The notes under the pieces are model-generated. The model saw only the letters and a list, made by a program, of their open reading frames with translations. It ran no database searches and was not told the origin of the DNA. From Enterobacter pseudoroggenkampii (GTDB lineage Bacteria; Pseudomonadota; Gammaproteobacteria; Enterobacterales; Enterobacteriaceae), in assembly GCF_026420145.1 (NCBI RefSeq), contig NZ_JAPMLV010000010.1:1-64000 (forward strand): a stretch of DNA of 64,000 nucleotides, read 5' to 3'. The position numbers and the translations under genes are program-made. Positions within the stretch are counted from its first letter, which is position 1. Each line of letters begins with the position of its first letter. Shown in pieces: positions 1-9,781 of this stretch.

Positions 1-332
1 AGAGACTTGGTATTCATTTTTCGTCCGAGGACGTTAAGAATCCATGTCACTTTGAGTGCCCACACAGATTGTCTGATAAATTGTTAAAGAGCAGTTGCAA
101 CGCGGCGTTAAGCTCACCGTTGCGAGGTCCCGTATATTACGTTTTCCTCATTCAGAGTCAAGTGATTATTTTCGCTTTTCTCTGCTGGCGTTCATCTCTG
201 AACCCCGCTAACCCGGCGGCCTGTAAGCCGTTGTTCCGTGTCAGTGGAGGCGCATTATAGGGAGTTCTCAGACGTTGACAACCCCTCTTTTAAAAAAAAC
301 TTTCAACCGTCTCTTTTTTGCTCAAAACCGTG
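1..332 (-). promoter_or_regulatory. rRNA operon promoters P1 and P2 with boxA leader
   Basis: This gene-free stretch is the control region of an rRNA operon transcribed leftward; the 16S gene itself lies beyond position 1. P1 has -35 TTGTCA (276-281) and -10 TATAAT (254-259), 16 bp apart, followed by a GC-rich discriminator GCGCCTCC, as in E. coli rrn P1. P2 has -35 TTGACT (156-161) and -10 TAATAT (134-139), also 16 bp apart. The antitermination boxA TGCTCTTTAACAA occupies 81-93 on the minus strand. The A/T run at 283-300 just upstream of P1 is in the position of an UP element. The murI-to-rrn order equals that of rrnB in E. coli. Stringent and growth-rate control are inferred from the family. 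Confidence 0.93.
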
Positions 333-1184
333 CTACAGCGCCAGTTTTTCGAGCGTTTCAAAGCCATAACGGCGTAAAACGGGTAAAAGTTGCTCAGTCT
401 CTTTCGTGATAGCCATACAAAACGCGATATTCGCATCGGTAGATTTCGCATCCGGCGCTTCATGCTCCAGCAACCAGGCCGTACGACGGGCAATAGCCGC
501 ACCGGAATCCACCAGGCGCGTCCCCTCCGGCAGCACCTCCAATAGCTCTTCCTGTAATAGCGGGAAGTGGGTACAGCCCAGCACAACGGTATCCGGAGGT
601 TCGGGCATTCGCAGCCACGGACGTAGAATACGACGCAGCTCCTCGAGTGATACCGCCTTGCCATGCAGCTTCGCTTCAGCCATCTCCACCAGCTCAGCCG
701 AACCCAGCATCGCTATCTGGCATTCGTTTGCAAAACGGTCGATCAGCTCGCGGGTATAAGGACGCTTTACCGTACCTCGCGTGGCCAGCAAGCCCACAAT
801 GCCGTTCGCCGTCAGACGCGCGGCAGGCTTTATTGCAGGAACGACGCCCACAACCGGGAACTGGAATTTTTCACGCAGGGCGGGAAGAGAAACGGTGCTC
901 GCCGTATTACAGGCGATGACGGCCAGCGCAAGGGGATAGCGCTTTTGTACCGCAGTGACGATTTCCACCACACGCTCAACAATAAAATCTTCGCTCTTTT
1001 CCCCGTACGGGAAAGCGACGTTATCGAAGGCGTAGATGTAATGGAGATCCGGCAGAAGATGCCGAATCTCATCATAGACCGAAAGCCCACCGACGCCGGA
1101 ATCAAACACCAGCACGGTGGGACGCGGATTAGAAGGTGTAGCTGCCAGACAAGGTGTATTCCCGTCCTGCAGTTTGGTAGCCAT
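333..1184 (-). CDS. murI: Glutamate racemase
   Basis: MurI interconverts L- and D-glutamate in the cytoplasm, supplying D-Glu for peptidoglycan. The 283-residue product shows the two catalytic cysteines of the Asp/Glu racemase family in their motifs: ACNTAS (Cys92) and GCTHF (Cys204). The N-terminal VFDSGVGG substrate loop is intact after a short family-typical extension. The start codon lies inside the end of btuB, a 56-nt overlap that E. coli also has, so translation is probably coupled to btuB. The gene lies directly upstream of the rRNA promoters. No truncation was seen. Confidence 0.97.
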   Translation of the reverse strand: MATKLQDGNTPCLAATPSNPRPTVLVFDSGVGGLSVYDEIRHLLPDLHYIYAFDNVAFPYGEKSEDFIVERVVEIVTAVQKRYPLALAVIACNTASTVSLPALREKFQFPVVGVVPAIKPAARLTANGIVGLLATRGTVKRPYTRELIDRFANECQIAMLGSAELVEMAEAKLHGKAVSLEELRRILRPWLRMPEPPDTVVLGCTHFPLLQEELLEVLPEGTRLVDSGAAIARRTAWLLEHEAPDAKSTDANIAFCMAITKETEQLLPVLRRYGFETLEKLAL

Positions 1185-2982
1185 AAACTGTCTCGTAATC
1201 TTTATCGAACAGATTGGCTATTTTACCACGAACTGTGAGATGTGAGGTGACAGGATACGAAACTGCGACATCCCACAGACTGACACCGCCCATTTTCACG
1301 CGTTCTGACGAATAGGTGTCTGGATCAATCGCGACATCATAGCGGGTGCCCAGATAACGGTAGGCAAGGTTCCAGTCGAGATCCCATACCTGCCAGTCAA
1401 GCTGGTACTTAACCTGCTGCTTAGAACGACGGGCCAGTACTTCGTTGGTTTTGGCATTACGCGGGTCGACATAATCATAGGAAATCTGATGTCCGACCGG
1501 GCCAGTATCGAACTGTGCCGTCGCTTCCACACCTTTAATACGTGCTTCGTCAACGTTGTAGTAACGATACGTATGCGGATCGCTGCTAATAAGATTATCA
1601 ATGTCATTGCGATAACCGGTGATACGCCAGTTGACCGGTCCCGTCAGGCCTTCAAAGCCCCCTTCCCACTGCTTACTCTCCTCCGGTTTAAGGTCCGGAT
1701 TACCGTAAGAGGCACTGTGGATTTGGCTCATGGTCGGTGCTTTAAAAGCGGTACCGTAGGAGGCAATGACGCGATAGCCCTCCACAAACTCCCACGCTGC
1801 GCTGGTTTGCCATGTTCCATGGTTACCAAAGTTGGAGTTGTCGTCATTACGCGCCGCCGCTTCAAGCGTCACGCTGCTGAACTGCTGCATCGCCGAAACA
1901 AACACGCCGGTATTGCGTTGCTCGTAACCTTTCTCCAGATAGCCCGTTCCAGCCTGGGTCTTCTGCTTTTGCCAGTCCAGACCTGCGCCAATGTTGCCGT
2001 GACCGACTTCTACGGTGTTGAGCCATTGGGTGGTGTACTGCTTCACGTCATCCATGGTGGCGGAATCAGCGTAACGCCCTTTCTTCGGATCATAGTTCTG
2101 ATCTTTACTGCGACCGTAACCCGCCACCAGCTGTGACTGGAAAATCCCCTGGTTGTAACGCAGACCGGTATCCCAGTTCTGGCTGTAGAGCTGGCGAGTA
2201 TCAGGTCGTCCATCCACCATAAAGTTGGCGTCGTAGTGATCGTAACCGTCATACGCGGTGCGGTTGTCATAACCAAAGCCACGGAAGAAGCCGCTCACGC
2301 TGTCGGTAATCTGCTGTTCCACGGAGCCGTACAGCGATTTACTCATAAAGCCATCGCGGTCAGGCTGGCGCGGCGCATCTTTTGCAGCGATGTCAAAACC
2401 CCGGGTATAGGTGTAGTTACCGGCCATGGTGATTTTGGTTTTATCCAGCACCTGCTGGAAGGCGCCATCATAGGTCTGATATCCCTTAGAGCCAACGCCC
2501 GCTGAGATTTCTGCACCCGGCTTATCACGTCCGGTAATGATGTTAATCACGCCACCAATCGCGTCGGAGCCATACAGGGCTGAACGCGGACCACGGATGT
2601 ACTCAATACGCTGAATCAGCGAGGTCGGGATTTGGCTCAGATCGGGAACGTTGCTGATCCCGGCGTTATTCAAAGGAATACCGTCAACCAGCACCAGCAC
2701 ATGGCGAGATTCCGTTCCGCGAATAAAAGTCGAAGAGTTCGAACCCATTCCACCGCTTTGCGCGATATCCACACCAGGCAGACGTGACATGATTTCCACC
2801 ACGCTCTTTGCCTGCCAGCGCTCAATGTCTTCACGCGTCACGACGGACGTCGGTGCCAGAACAGTTTTTGCCGGTTGTTCAAAACGATTTGCCGTCACCA
2901 CCAACGAGTCGGCGCTGTCCTGCGCCCAGCCCGAAAATGCCGTGACGGACAACGCCGTCAACAGCGATACTTTTTTAATCAT
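1129..2982 (-). CDS. btuB: TonB-dependent vitamin B12 outer-membrane receptor
   Basis: BtuB takes cobalamin across the outer membrane using TonB energy. The start MIKK (2982) was chosen over one five codons upstream because it matches E. coli and begins a normal signal peptide ending GWA/QD. The TonB box DSLVVTA follows at the mature N-terminus, then the plug domain and a 22-strand-type barrel ending in an aromatic YTF terminus. The product is 617 residues. The barrel ends match E. coli closely, but several segments likely to be surface loops (roughly residues 190-340) differ strongly, as often seen where phages and colicins bind. Expression should be controlled by the riboswitch in the leader. 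The 3' end overlaps murI. Confidence 0.97.
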   Translation of the reverse strand: MIKKVSLLTALSVTAFSGWAQDSADSLVVTANRFEQPAKTVLAPTSVVTREDIERWQAKSVVEIMSRLPGVDIAQSGGMGSNSSTFIRGTESRHVLVLVDGIPLNNAGISNVPDLSQIPTSLIQRIEYIRGPRSALYGSDAIGGVINIITGRDKPGAEISAGVGSKGYQTYDGAFQQVLDKTKITMAGNYTYTRGFDIAAKDAPRQPDRDGFMSKSLYGSVEQQITDSVSGFFRGFGYDNRTAYDGYDHYDANFMVDGRPDTRQLYSQNWDTGLRYNQGIFQSQLVAGYGRSKDQNYDPKKGRYADSATMDDVKQYTTQWLNTVEVGHGNIGAGLDWQKQKTQAGTGYLEKGYEQRNTGVFVSAMQQFSSVTLEAAARNDDNSNFGNHGTWQTSAAWEFVEGYRVIASYGTAFKAPTMSQIHSASYGNPDLKPEESKQWEGGFEGLTGPVNWRITGYRNDIDNLISSDPHTYRYYNVDEARIKGVEATAQFDTGPVGHQISYDYVDPRNAKTNEVLARRSKQQVKYQLDWQVWDLDWNLAYRYLGTRYDVAIDPDTYSSERVKMGGVSLWDVAVSYPVTSHLTVRGKIANLFDKDYETVYGYQTAGREYTLSGSYTF

Positions 2983-3004
2983 TGTTAAAGCATCCACAAT
3001 ATAA

Positions 3005-3209
3005 GAAGGATGCCGCAGGCCTCATCGATAGCACGCGATGATGAAACCAAATGCGACGTGATCCCGGCAGGTCTTCGGGCTAGGTGGCTATATAAGGATG
3101 AAGACTTCCCATTTACACAGTGTCTACAACGCTCATCCCGCCAGTCTTTACCGCTGCGCGTCAGCTCCAGATTTACACTGGATTCCCTTTTCACTCTCAG
3201 GAGACCGGA
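3005..3209 (-). promoter_or_regulatory. Adenosylcobalamin riboswitch of btuB
   Basis: The btuB leader carries the B12 box GCCCGAAGACCTGCCGGGAT on the minus strand (about 3061-3081). Upstream in the RNA lie GGAATCC and AGCTGACGCGCAGCGGTAA-type blocks, in the same order as in the E. coli btuB leader. Binding of adenosylcobalamin is known to hide the ribosome site and lower btuB expression. The edges given are estimates. Confidence 0.93.
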
Positions 3210-3215
3210 AACAGA

Positions 3216-3295
3216 ATGCTACAATTAGACACGTATGGATGTCCAGACAGCTATTGGCCATTAAATCTGGACATCCCCTGAACAATGCCTACAAT
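3216..3295. promoter_or_regulatory. Divergent btuB/trmA promoters inside an inverted repeat
   Basis: A perfect 11-bp inverted repeat, GGATGTCCAGA (3237-3247) and TCTGGACATCC (3266-3276), sits between the two genes. Each arm supplies a TGGACA -35 facing outward. For trmA it pairs with -10 TACAAT (3290-3295, 16-bp spacer) and a GC-rich discriminator, as in stringently controlled promoters. For btuB it pairs with TAGCAT (minus strand, 3216-3221, 18-bp spacer). The arms share ATCTGGACATC with the metB operator in this window, so MetJ binding is possible but unproven. Confidence 0.6.
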
Positions 3296-3328
3296 CGCCG
3301 CGTAATTCTTTATCACTCAGGACGCATC

Positions 3329-4429
3329 ATGACCCCAGAACACCTCCCGACAGAACAGTACGACGCGCAGCTGGCAGAGAAAGTTGTCCGCCTGCAAAGT
3401 ATGATGACGCCTTTCAACGCGCCCGTTCCCGAGGTGTTCCGCTCTCCTGTCAGCCACTACCGCATGCGCGCCGAGTTCCGCATCTGGCACGACGGTGACG
3501 ACCTGTACCACATCATTTTCGATCAGCAGACAAAATCCCGTATCCGCGTGGACAGCTTTCCGGCGGCGAGCGAGCTCATTAACCAGTTAATGACGCTGAT
3601 AATGGACGGTGTGCGTAACAATCCGGTACTGCGTAACAAGCTTTTCCAGATTGACTACCTGACCACGCAAAGCAATCAGGCGATTGTCTCTCTGCTGTAT
3701 CACAAAGCGCTTAACGACGAGTGGCGCGAGCAGGCGGAAGCGCTACGCGATGCGCTGCGTGCGCAGAACATCAACGTTCACCTGATTGGCCGCGCGACCA
3801 AAACCAAAATCATGCTGGATCAGGACTACATCGACGAGCGCCTGCCGGTAGCGGGTAGAGAGATGGTTTACCGTCAGGTCGAGAACAGCTTCACCCAGCC
3901 GAACGCCGCGATGAACGTGCAGATGCTGGAGTGGGCGCTGAAGGCGACGGAAGGGTCAACGGGCGATCTGCTTGAGCTCTACTGCGGTAACGGCAACTTC
4001 TCGCTGGCGCTGGCGCGTAACTTCGATCGCGTGCTGGCAACGGAAATCGCCAAGCCGTCGGTGGCCGCCGCGCAGTACAACATTGCCGCTAACCATATCG
4101 ACAACGTGCAGATCATTCGCATGGCCGCTGAAGAGTTTACCCAGGCCATGAACGGCGTTCGCCAGTTTAACCGCCTGGAAGGGATCGATCTGAAGAGCTA
4201 CCAGTGTGAGACGATTTTTGTCGACCCGCCGCGCAGTGGCCTGGACAGCGAAACAGAGAAGATGGTGCAGGCGTACCCGCGTATTTTGTACATCTCCTGT
4301 AACCCGGAGACGCTGTGCAAGAATCTCGAAACATTAGGCCAGACGCACAATATTGAACGTCTGGCGCTGTTCGATCAGTTCCCGTATACGCACCATATGG
4401 AGTGCGGTGTACTGCTCACGGCGAAGTAA
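3329..4429 (+). CDS. trmA: tRNA (uracil-54-C5)-methyltransferase
   Basis: TrmA uses S-adenosylmethionine to make 5-methyluridine at position 54 of tRNAs and also modifies tmRNA. The 366-residue product equals the E. coli length when started at [10 protein letters not shown]. Earlier in-frame codons reach into the promoter and were rejected. Visible motifs are the SAM-binding [14 protein letters not shown], the DPPRSGLD block, and the catalytic cysteine in SCNPETL near residue 324. The 5' promoter has a GC-rich discriminator, in line with the rRNA-like stringent control known for E. coli trmA. Divergent from btuB. Confidence 0.97.
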   Translation: MTPEHLPTEQYDAQLAEKVVRLQSMMTPFNAPVPEVFRSPVSHYRMRAEFRIWHDGDDLYHIIFDQQTKSRIRVDSFPAASELINQLMTLIMDGVRNNPVLRNKLFQIDYLTTQSNQAIVSLLYHKALNDEWREQAEALRDALRAQNINVHLIGRATKTKIMLDQDYIDERLPVAGREMVYRQVENSFTQPNAAMNVQMLEWALKATEGSTGDLLELYCGNGNFSLALARNFDRVLATEIAKPSVAAAQYNIAANHIDNVQIIRMAAEEFTQAMNGVRQFNRLEGIDLKSYQCETIFVDPPRSGLDSETEKMVQAYPRILYISCNPETLCKNLETLGQTHNIERLALFDQFPYTHHMECGVLLTAK

Positions 4430-4438
4430 TGTGGCCTT

Positions 4439-4505
4439 GTAGGGCAGGTAAGCGAAGCGCCACCTGCCAAAAAAGCCGGATGACGCTTCGCTTATCCGGC
4501 CTACA
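4439..4505. repeat. Pair of REP (BIME-type) palindromes
   Basis: Two imperfect palindromes in inverted order separate trmA and yijD, which converge. The first is GTAGGGCAGGTAAGCGAAGC with its return arm; the second is CCGGATGACGCTTCGC with TATCCGGC. They fit the enterobacterial repetitive extragenic palindrome family found between convergent genes or at operon ends. Confidence 0.8.
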
Positions 4506-4518
4506 ATGACAAAACCCT

Positions 4519-4878
4519 TTACTCTGGTAACTGGCTCTTACGGCTACGCATGCGCGAGCCAATCCAGAACACCAGCGCCACAGACAGTACCGCAGGGAAG
4601 AAGTTAGAGCCGATATCCGGATATTCCGCGCGAACCACGGTGCTGTACAGCAATACGCCCAGAATAAAGCAGGCGGCGGCCAGCCCCGGTAACCCCACCG
4701 GCATGGTGCGGTTCAGGTAACGTTGATGCAGGCAGTACACCGTCAGCACCAGCGCAATAAGCGGGAAAATCGAAAACGGCACGATTGAGCTAAAAATAGC
4801 GGCAAACGTACCATTAATGGATAAGCCAGCGATCAATGCCAGCAACAGCGTCCCTTTATCCTGACCTGACTGTTTCAT
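4519..4878 (-). CDS. yijD: Inner-membrane protein YijD
   Basis: A 119-residue protein with about four hydrophobic segments, matching E. coli YijD (DUF1422 family), whose function is unknown. The start follows the fabR stop by 9 nt and has a GGTG ribosome site, so the two genes form an operon as in E. coli. The C-terminus is basic (RMRSRKS), suggesting a cytoplasmic tail. No catalytic motif was seen. Linkage to fabR suggests a membrane-lipid connection, which is inference only. Confidence 0.93.
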   Translation of the reverse strand: MKQSGQDKGTLLLALIAGLSINGTFAAIFSSIVPFSIFPLIALVLTVYCLHQRYLNRTMPVGLPGLAAACFILGVLLYSTVVRAEYPDIGSNFFPAVLSVALVFWIGSRMRSRKSQLPE

Positions 4879-4887
4879 TACTCACCT

Positions 4888-5523
4888 TCACTCTTCGGTT
4901 TGATGTGCCAGTTTCTCTTGTTCACGGCGATACCAGTAGTACGCGCCTTTGGAGATCATCCTGAGCTGTAATACCAGTCGCTCTTCGAGCTGCTTGCGTT
5001 GTTCAATGCTGACGTCCAGCGCTTCGGCACCCGCGCTGAATACAATCGTCACCATCGCCTCGGCCTGTGCTTCAGTAAACGCACGCGGCATATGGTTTTC
5101 GAGTTCAAGATAGTCGGCAAGTTCCGCGATGAAGTGCTGAATTTCGCGCGCGACGGCGGCACGAAACGCTGCCGATGTGCCCGAACGCTCGCGCAGAAGC
5201 AGACGAAACGCGTTGGGATTGTTGCCGATAAATTCCATAAAGGTCGATACGGAGGTGCGGATCACGCTGCCCCCTTTGGCGATACGCTGACGCGCCTGGC
5301 GCATCAGCTGACGCAGCATCAGGCCGCTCTCGTCGACCATGGTCAGGCCCAGTTCATCCACATCACGGAAGTGACGATAGAAGGACGTTGGCGCAATCCC
5401 GGCCTCGCGTGCGACTTCGCGCAGGCTCAAACTGGCAAAACTCCGCTCGGCACTCAGTTGACTGAATGCGGCTTCCACCAGCGAACGCCGGGTTTTCTCT
5501 TTTTGTTGTGCTCTTACGCCCAT
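4888..5523 (-). CDS. fabR: TetR-family repressor of unsaturated fatty acid synthesis
   Basis: FabR represses fabA and fabB in response to the saturated/unsaturated acyl balance. The 211-residue product starts at [10 protein letters not shown], the start used in E. coli; the frame stays open upstream, so a longer form cannot be excluded. A TetR-type helix-turn-helix is visible around residues 20-60 ([20 protein letters not shown]). The rest is the helical ligand and dimer domain. It lies upstream of yijD in one operon and divergent from sthA across about 200 bp. Confidence 0.96.
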   Translation of the reverse strand: MGVRAQQKEKTRRSLVEAAFSQLSAERSFASLSLREVAREAGIAPTSFYRHFRDVDELGLTMVDESGLMLRQLMRQARQRIAKGGSVIRTSVSTFMEFIGNNPNAFRLLLRERSGTSAAFRAAVAREIQHFIAELADYLELENHMPRAFTEAQAEAMVTIVFSAGAEALDVSIEQRKQLEERLVLQLRMISKGAYYWYRREQEKLAHQTEE

Positions 5524-5722
5524 CACGATAGTTGAATCCTTCCAAAGGCCTGATGGCACTATACCAGAGAATAAAATTAATCTGTTTGCCTGGCTTTGTG
5601 AATGATTGTTTACGTGCGGTTTGTGCTCCACTGCCGGAAAAAAGCACAACGATAATTGGGTTACTCTGGCAATGATGTTATGATTCTGTTGCTTTTATGT
5701 ATAAGAACAGGTAAGCCTTGCC

Positions 5723-7123
5723 ATGCCACATTCCTACGATTACGACGCAATAGTTATTGGTTCCGGCCCCGGCGGCGAAGGCGCTGCTATGGGTCTGGTG
5801 AAACAGGGAGCCAGAGTAGCGGTCATCGAGCGCTACCATAATGTCGGCGGCGGTTGCACCCACTGGGGCACCATCCCTTCGAAAGCCCTCCGCCACGCCG
5901 TTAGCCGCATTATCGAATTTAACCAGAACCCTCTTTACAGCGACCATTCCCGACTTCTTCGTTCATCTTTTGCCGACATCCTGAATCACGCGGATACCGT
6001 CATTAACCAGCAGACGCGTATGCGTCAGGGGTTTTATGAGCGTAACCACTGCGAAATTTTGCAGGGCAACGCGCATTTTGTGGATGAACACACCCTGGCG
6101 CTCGAATGCCACGACGGGTCGGTTGAAACTATTACCGCTGAAAAATTTGTAATTGCCTGCGGTTCACGCCCATACCATCCGGCCGACGTGGACTTCTCGC
6201 ACCCGCGCGTCTACGACAGCGACTCGATTCTGAGCCTGCACCATGAACCCCGCCACGTCATTATCTATGGCGCAGGGGTCATCGGCTGCGAATATGCGTC
6301 GATCTTCCGAGGAATGGACGTCAAAGTTGACCTGATCAACACCCGCGACCGCCTGCTGGCGTTCCTCGATCAGGAGATGTCAGATTCGCTCTCCTACCAC
6401 TTCTGGAACAGCGGCGTGGTCATTCGCCACAACGAAGAGTACGAGAAGATCGAAGGCTGCGACGACGGGGTGATCATGCACCTGAAGTCCGGCAAGAAGC
6501 TGAAAGCAGACTGCCTGCTGTACGCCAACGGCCGTACCGGCAACACCGATTCCCTGCAGCTGGAAATTATCGGACTCGAGACCGACAGCCGCGGTCAGCT
6601 GAAGGTCAACAGCATGTATCAGACCGCCCTGCCGCACGTTTATGCGGTCGGCGACGTGATTGGCTACCCAAGCCTGGCCTCAGCCGCTTACGACCAGGGA
6701 CGCATTGCGGCTCAGGCGCTGGTGAAAGGCGAAGCGACGGCGCATCTGATTGAAGATATCCCGACGGGCATCTACACCATCCCGGAAATCAGTTCCGTAG
6801 GGAAAACCGAGCAGCAGCTGACGTCTATGAAGGTGCCTTACGAGGTGGGTCGTGCGCAGTTTAAACATCTGGCGCGGGCGCAAATCGTGGGGATGAGCGT
6901 GGGTACGCTGAAAATTCTGTTCCATCGCGAGACGAAAGAGATCCTCGGGATTCACTGCTTTGGTGAACGCGCCGCGGAAATCATTCATATCGGCCAGGCG
7001 ATAATGGAGCAGAAAGGTGGTGGTAACACCATTGAGTACTTCGTTAACACCACCTTTAATTACCCGACCATGGCGGAAGCCTACCGGGTAGCGGCCCTAA
7101 ACGGCCTGAACCGCCTGTTTTAA
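5723..7123 (+). CDS. sthA: Soluble pyridine nucleotide transhydrogenase
   Basis: SthA is a cytoplasmic flavoprotein that moves reducing equivalents between NADPH and NAD+, mainly consuming excess NADPH. The 466 residues match E. coli in length. The FAD fingerprint [10 protein letters not shown] is at residues 13-22 and the NAD(P) site [11 protein letters not shown] follows near residue 185. The family is related to disulfide reductases, but the redox-active disulfide is absent here: only one cysteine remains in [13 protein letters not shown]. The 3' end overlaps oxyR tail-to-tail by 27 nt. Confidence 0.97.
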   Translation: MPHSYDYDAIVIGSGPGGEGAAMGLVKQGARVAVIERYHNVGGGCTHWGTIPSKALRHAVSRIIEFNQNPLYSDHSRLLRSSFADILNHADTVINQQTRMRQGFYERNHCEILQGNAHFVDEHTLALECHDGSVETITAEKFVIACGSRPYHPADVDFSHPRVYDSDSILSLHHEPRHVIIYGAGVIGCEYASIFRGMDVKVDLINTRDRLLAFLDQEMSDSLSYHFWNSGVVIRHNEEYEKIEGCDDGVIMHLKSGKKLKADCLLYANGRTGNTDSLQLEIIGLETDSRGQLKVNSMYQTALPHVYAVGDVIGYPSLASAAYDQGRIAAQALVKGEATAHLIEDIPTGIYTIPEISSVGKTEQQLTSMKVPYEVGRAQFKHLARAQIVGMSVGTLKILFHRETKEILGIHCFGERAAEIIHIGQAIMEQKGGGNTIEYFVNTTFNYPTMAEAYRVAALNGLNRLF

Positions 7124-8023
7124 CGCGCTGTCGAAATGGCCATCCATCGAACCACGGATGGCCTCTGCCAGCTGCTCATAGCGGCTGCGCAGCGGTGAAC
7201 CCGGACGATATACCAGGCCGATAGTGCGACGCGGCTCCGGCTTGATGCACGGCAAATAGACCACGCCATCACGCTTACGCTCGCGCGGCACGGCCAGCGC
7301 AGGCAGCAGCGTTATACCGCTTCCCGCCGCGACCATGTTACGCAGCGTTTCCAGGCTTGTTGCGCGGAAATGGGTATCCTCATCCGCACCCGCTTCGAAG
7401 CAGAAGCCCATCGCCTGGTCGCGCAGGCAGTGGCCATCTTCCAGCATCAGCAGCTTTTCACCCGCCAGATCGGCCATCGGCACGCGATCGCGGTTCGCCC
7501 ACGGGTGATCTTCATAGATCGCCAGCATCATCGGCTCATCGAACAGCGGCACTTCAATAAAGGCTTCACTCTCTTTTACCAGTGCCAGAATGGCGCAGTC
7601 GAGCTTGCCGCTATCTAACTGCGCCAGCAGCTGATGGGTTTGCGCTTCGTGCAGGTACATTTCGAGTTTCGGGAACGTCTGGTGCAGCATCGGAATGATG
7701 TGCGGCAACAGGTACGGGCCAACGGTTGGGATCAGGCCAATATGCAGCGGGCCGGACATCGCCTCCCCCTGCTGGCTTGCCATTTCCTTGAGCACTTTGA
7801 CCTCGCGCAGCACGGTGCGCGCCTGATCCACCAGCAGAAGACCTGCCTGTGTGAACAGAACCTTACGACTGGTGCGCTCCAGCAGCATCACGCCCAGCTC
7901 GTCTTCCAGCTTGCGGATCTGGCCACTCAGCGTGGGCTGGCTGACGTGACAGGAATCTGCCGCGCGGCGAAAGTGACGATGCTCGGCTAACGCTACCAGG
8001 TATTCAAGATCACGAATATTCAT
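7097..8023 (-). CDS. oxyR: LysR-type peroxide sensor/regulator OxyR
   Basis: OxyR activates peroxide defence genes (katG, oxyS and others) when hydrogen peroxide forms a disulfide between Cys199 and Cys208. Both cysteines are present in [14 protein letters not shown]. The winged helix-turn-helix lies at residues 1-60. The protein is 308 residues, three more than E. coli, all at the C-terminus where it overlaps the end of sthA. The frame is otherwise collinear with E. coli. The gene is divergent from oxyS, and two of its targets, oxyS and katG, are in this window. Confidence 0.97.
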   Translation of the reverse strand: MNIRDLEYLVALAEHRHFRRAADSCHVSQPTLSGQIRKLEDELGVMLLERTSRKVLFTQAGLLLVDQARTVLREVKVLKEMASQQGEAMSGPLHIGLIPTVGPYLLPHIIPMLHQTFPKLEMYLHEAQTHQLLAQLDSGKLDCAILALVKESEAFIEVPLFDEPMMLAIYEDHPWANRDRVPMADLAGEKLLMLEDGHCLRDQAMGFCFEAGADEDTHFRATSLETLRNMVAAGSGITLLPALAVPRERKRDGVVYLPCIKPEPRRTIGLVYRPGSPLRSRYEQLAEAIRGSMDGHFDSALKQAVQAV

Positions 8024-8055
8024 TATTCATCCTCCGTCGCCACGATAGTTCATGG

Positions 8056-8093
8056 CGATAGATAGCATAGCAACGAACGATTATCCCTATCAA
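8056..8093. promoter_or_regulatory. OxyR-binding region between oxyR and oxyS
   Basis: The stretch contains GATAGATAG, ATAGCAA and CCCTATC spaced like the ATAG/CTAT quarter sites of OxyR. It is almost identical to the E. coli oxyR-oxyS spacer. OxyR is expected to activate oxyS and repress its own gene here. Confidence 0.75.
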
Positions 8094-8120
8094 GCATTCT
8101 GTTGAATAATACACCACATA

Positions 8121-8230
8121 GACGAGGCGGCACGTGTTTGACCCTTGACGTCCCCGCACCGTCAGCGAGTTTCTCTCAAAACTCGAACAACTAAAGCCAA
8201 CGTGAACTTTTGCGGACCCCGTGGTCCGCT
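8121..8230 (+). ncRNA. oxyS: OxyS small regulatory RNA
   Basis: OxyS is a roughly 110-nt Hfq-binding RNA made on peroxide stress. The linker AACTAAAGCCAACGTGAAC and the flanking GAGTTTCTC...CTCGAA segment match E. coli OxyS almost perfectly. The 3' hairpin GCGGACC-CCGT-GGTCCGC followed by nine T residues is the terminator. The 5' stem-loop has diverged. The terminal loop differs from the E. coli CUCC-containing loop that pairs with fhlA (see findings). The ends are estimated by alignment from memory. Confidence 0.9.
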
Positions 8231-8281
8231 TTTTTTTTGCGTAAAAAAAAAGCCCAGCGCTAAGCCAGGCTCCGTTTTTCT

Positions 8282-8315
8282 CCCTCTCCCTGTGGGAGAG
8301 GGCCGGGGTGAGGGC
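8282..8315. repeat. Dispersed CCCTCTCCC...GGTGAGGGC repeat, copy 1
   Basis: This copy reads CCCTCTCCCTGTGGGAGAGG then GCCGGGGTGAGGGC. An inner stem (CCCTCTCCC/GGGAGAGGG) is followed by a trailing GGTGAGGGC. Two further near-identical copies lie at 12826-12860 and 22046-22079. It sits just past the end of argH. Confidence 0.85.
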
Positions 8316-8330
8316 ACCAGCCCGCACGGT

Positions 8331-9704
8331 TCAAACCAGCCGGTTTTTCGCATCCGCAATCGCCTGCGCCACCTGCTTCGGCGACACGCCGCCTTTCGCG
8401 GCACGCTTGTCCAGACAGGACTGCAGCGCCAGAATCGGATACACATCATCCCCGATAACCGCGCTGAACTTCTGCAGATCGGCCAGCGCCAGATCCTCCA
8501 GCGGTTTACCCTGACGAATGGCTTCCACAACCGCTTCACCGACAATATGGTGCGCTTCACGGAACGGTACGCCCTTCGCCACCAGATAATCCGCCAGTTC
8601 GGTAGAGTTCGCATAGCCCTGCTGCGCCGCTTCCTGGCAGCGCGGACGTTTCACCTGAATGCCGTCCAGCACCAGCGCGCCCATGTGCAGGCAGTCCAGC
8701 CAGGTGTCGAGCGCGTCGAACAGCCCTTCTTTGTCTTCCTGCATGTCTTTGTTGTACGCCAGCGGCAGCCCTTTCAGAGTCATCATCATGCCGGTCAGCG
8801 CACCCTGCACGCGGCCACATTTGCCGCGGATCAGCTCGAGCGCGTCCGGGTTTTTCTTCTGCGGCATCAGGGATGAACCTGAGGTCACGCGGTCGGACAG
8901 CTCGACGAACCCGGCTTCACCGGAGTTGAAGAAGATAAGGTCTTCGGCAAAGCGCGAGAGGTGAACCATCCCGATAGACGCATTGGAGAGCAGCTCCAGC
9001 ACGTGGTCGCGGTCAGAGACGCTGTCCAGGCTGTTACGGGTGGCGGAGGCAAAGCCCAGCCAGCCTGCCAGCTGTTCACGGTCGATTTCGTAAGCGGTAC
9101 CCGCCAGCGCGCCGCTGCCCAGCGGGCTGACGTCCAGACGTTTCAGGGTATCCTGCAGACGGCTTTCATCACGCGCCAGCATCTCAACGTAGGCCAGACA
9201 CCAGTGCGCAAAGGTCACCGGCTGCGCGCGCTGCAGGTGGGTATAACCCGGCATCACCGCGTCCTGGTTGTTCTGCGCGGTTTCCACCAGCGCGCTCTGC
9301 AGCTGACGGTTGGCCGCCAGCAGTTCGCCGACGGTATCTTTACACCACAGCTTCAGGTCGGTGGCGACCTGGTCGTTACGGCTGCGCCCGGTGTGCAGCT
9401 TTTTACCCAGCTGGCCGACTTTGTCGATCAGTTTGCCTTCCACCCAGCTGTGAATATCTTCGGCATCGCTCTGCAGGATTTGCTGCGGATCCAGACGCAC
9501 CTCTTCCAGCAGATTGTTCAGCGCTTCTTCCAGCTGTAATTGTTCGTCTGCGGTCAGTACGCCTACCGTTACCAGCGCTTTGGACCAGGCCACAGAGCCG
9601 ACAATATCCTGTTCGGCCAGGCGGTAGTCGAAGCGTAAAGAGTCGTTGAACTGTTTGAACCGCTGATCCGCTGCCTGTGTAAAACGCCCACCCCAAAGTG
9701 CCAT
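8331..9704 (-). CDS. argH: Argininosuccinate lyase
   Basis: ArgH splits argininosuccinate into arginine and fumarate, the last step of arginine synthesis. The 457-residue product equals E. coli in length. The fumarase/lyase superfamily signature [12 protein letters not shown], with its catalytic serine in the mobile loop, is visible near residues 277-288, along with TGRSRNDQ near 107. It is the last gene of argCBH. A palindromic repeat and about 77 bp separate it from argB. Confidence 0.97.
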   Translation of the reverse strand: MALWGGRFTQAADQRFKQFNDSLRFDYRLAEQDIVGSVAWSKALVTVGVLTADEQLQLEEALNNLLEEVRLDPQQILQSDAEDIHSWVEGKLIDKVGQLGKKLHTGRSRNDQVATDLKLWCKDTVGELLAANRQLQSALVETAQNNQDAVMPGYTHLQRAQPVTFAHWCLAYVEMLARDESRLQDTLKRLDVSPLGSGALAGTAYEIDREQLAGWLGFASATRNSLDSVSDRDHVLELLSNASIGMVHLSRFAEDLIFFNSGEAGFVELSDRVTSGSSLMPQKKNPDALELIRGKCGRVQGALTGMMMTLKGLPLAYNKDMQEDKEGLFDALDTWLDCLHMGALVLDGIQVKRPRCQEAAQQGYANSTELADYLVAKGVPFREAHHIVGEAVVEAIRQGKPLEDLALADLQKFSAVIGDDVYPILALQSCLDKRAAKGGVSPKQVAQAIADAKNRLV

Positions 9705-9736
9705 AACATGCTTCCTTAATATCTTTGAATTTCATT

Positions 9737-9767
9737 GCCCGGTGGCGCTGCGCTTACCGGGCCTACA
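9737..9767. repeat. REP palindrome between argB and argH
   Basis: The palindrome GCCCGGTGGCGCTGCGCTTA with arm CCGGGC lies inside the argCBH operon. REP elements in operons can affect mRNA stability; no effect is shown here. Confidence 0.75.
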
Positions 9768-9781
9768 AAACATTAAATCGA

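Noticed and set aside
1..80. 5' end of a 16S rRNA gene
   Set aside because: The sequence matches the rRNA leader downstream of boxA, not the mature 16S start, which should lie further left.
3098..3328. An N-terminal extension of trmA
   Set aside because: It would cover the riboswitch antisense strand and the trmA promoter itself, and has no match in the family. The start at 3329 gives the normal length.
8231..8280. A separate terminator for argH in the A-run after oxyS
   Set aside because: The inverted repeat AGCCCAGC...GCCAGGCT has two internal mismatches. It may help stop argH transcription, but the evidence was too weak to list.
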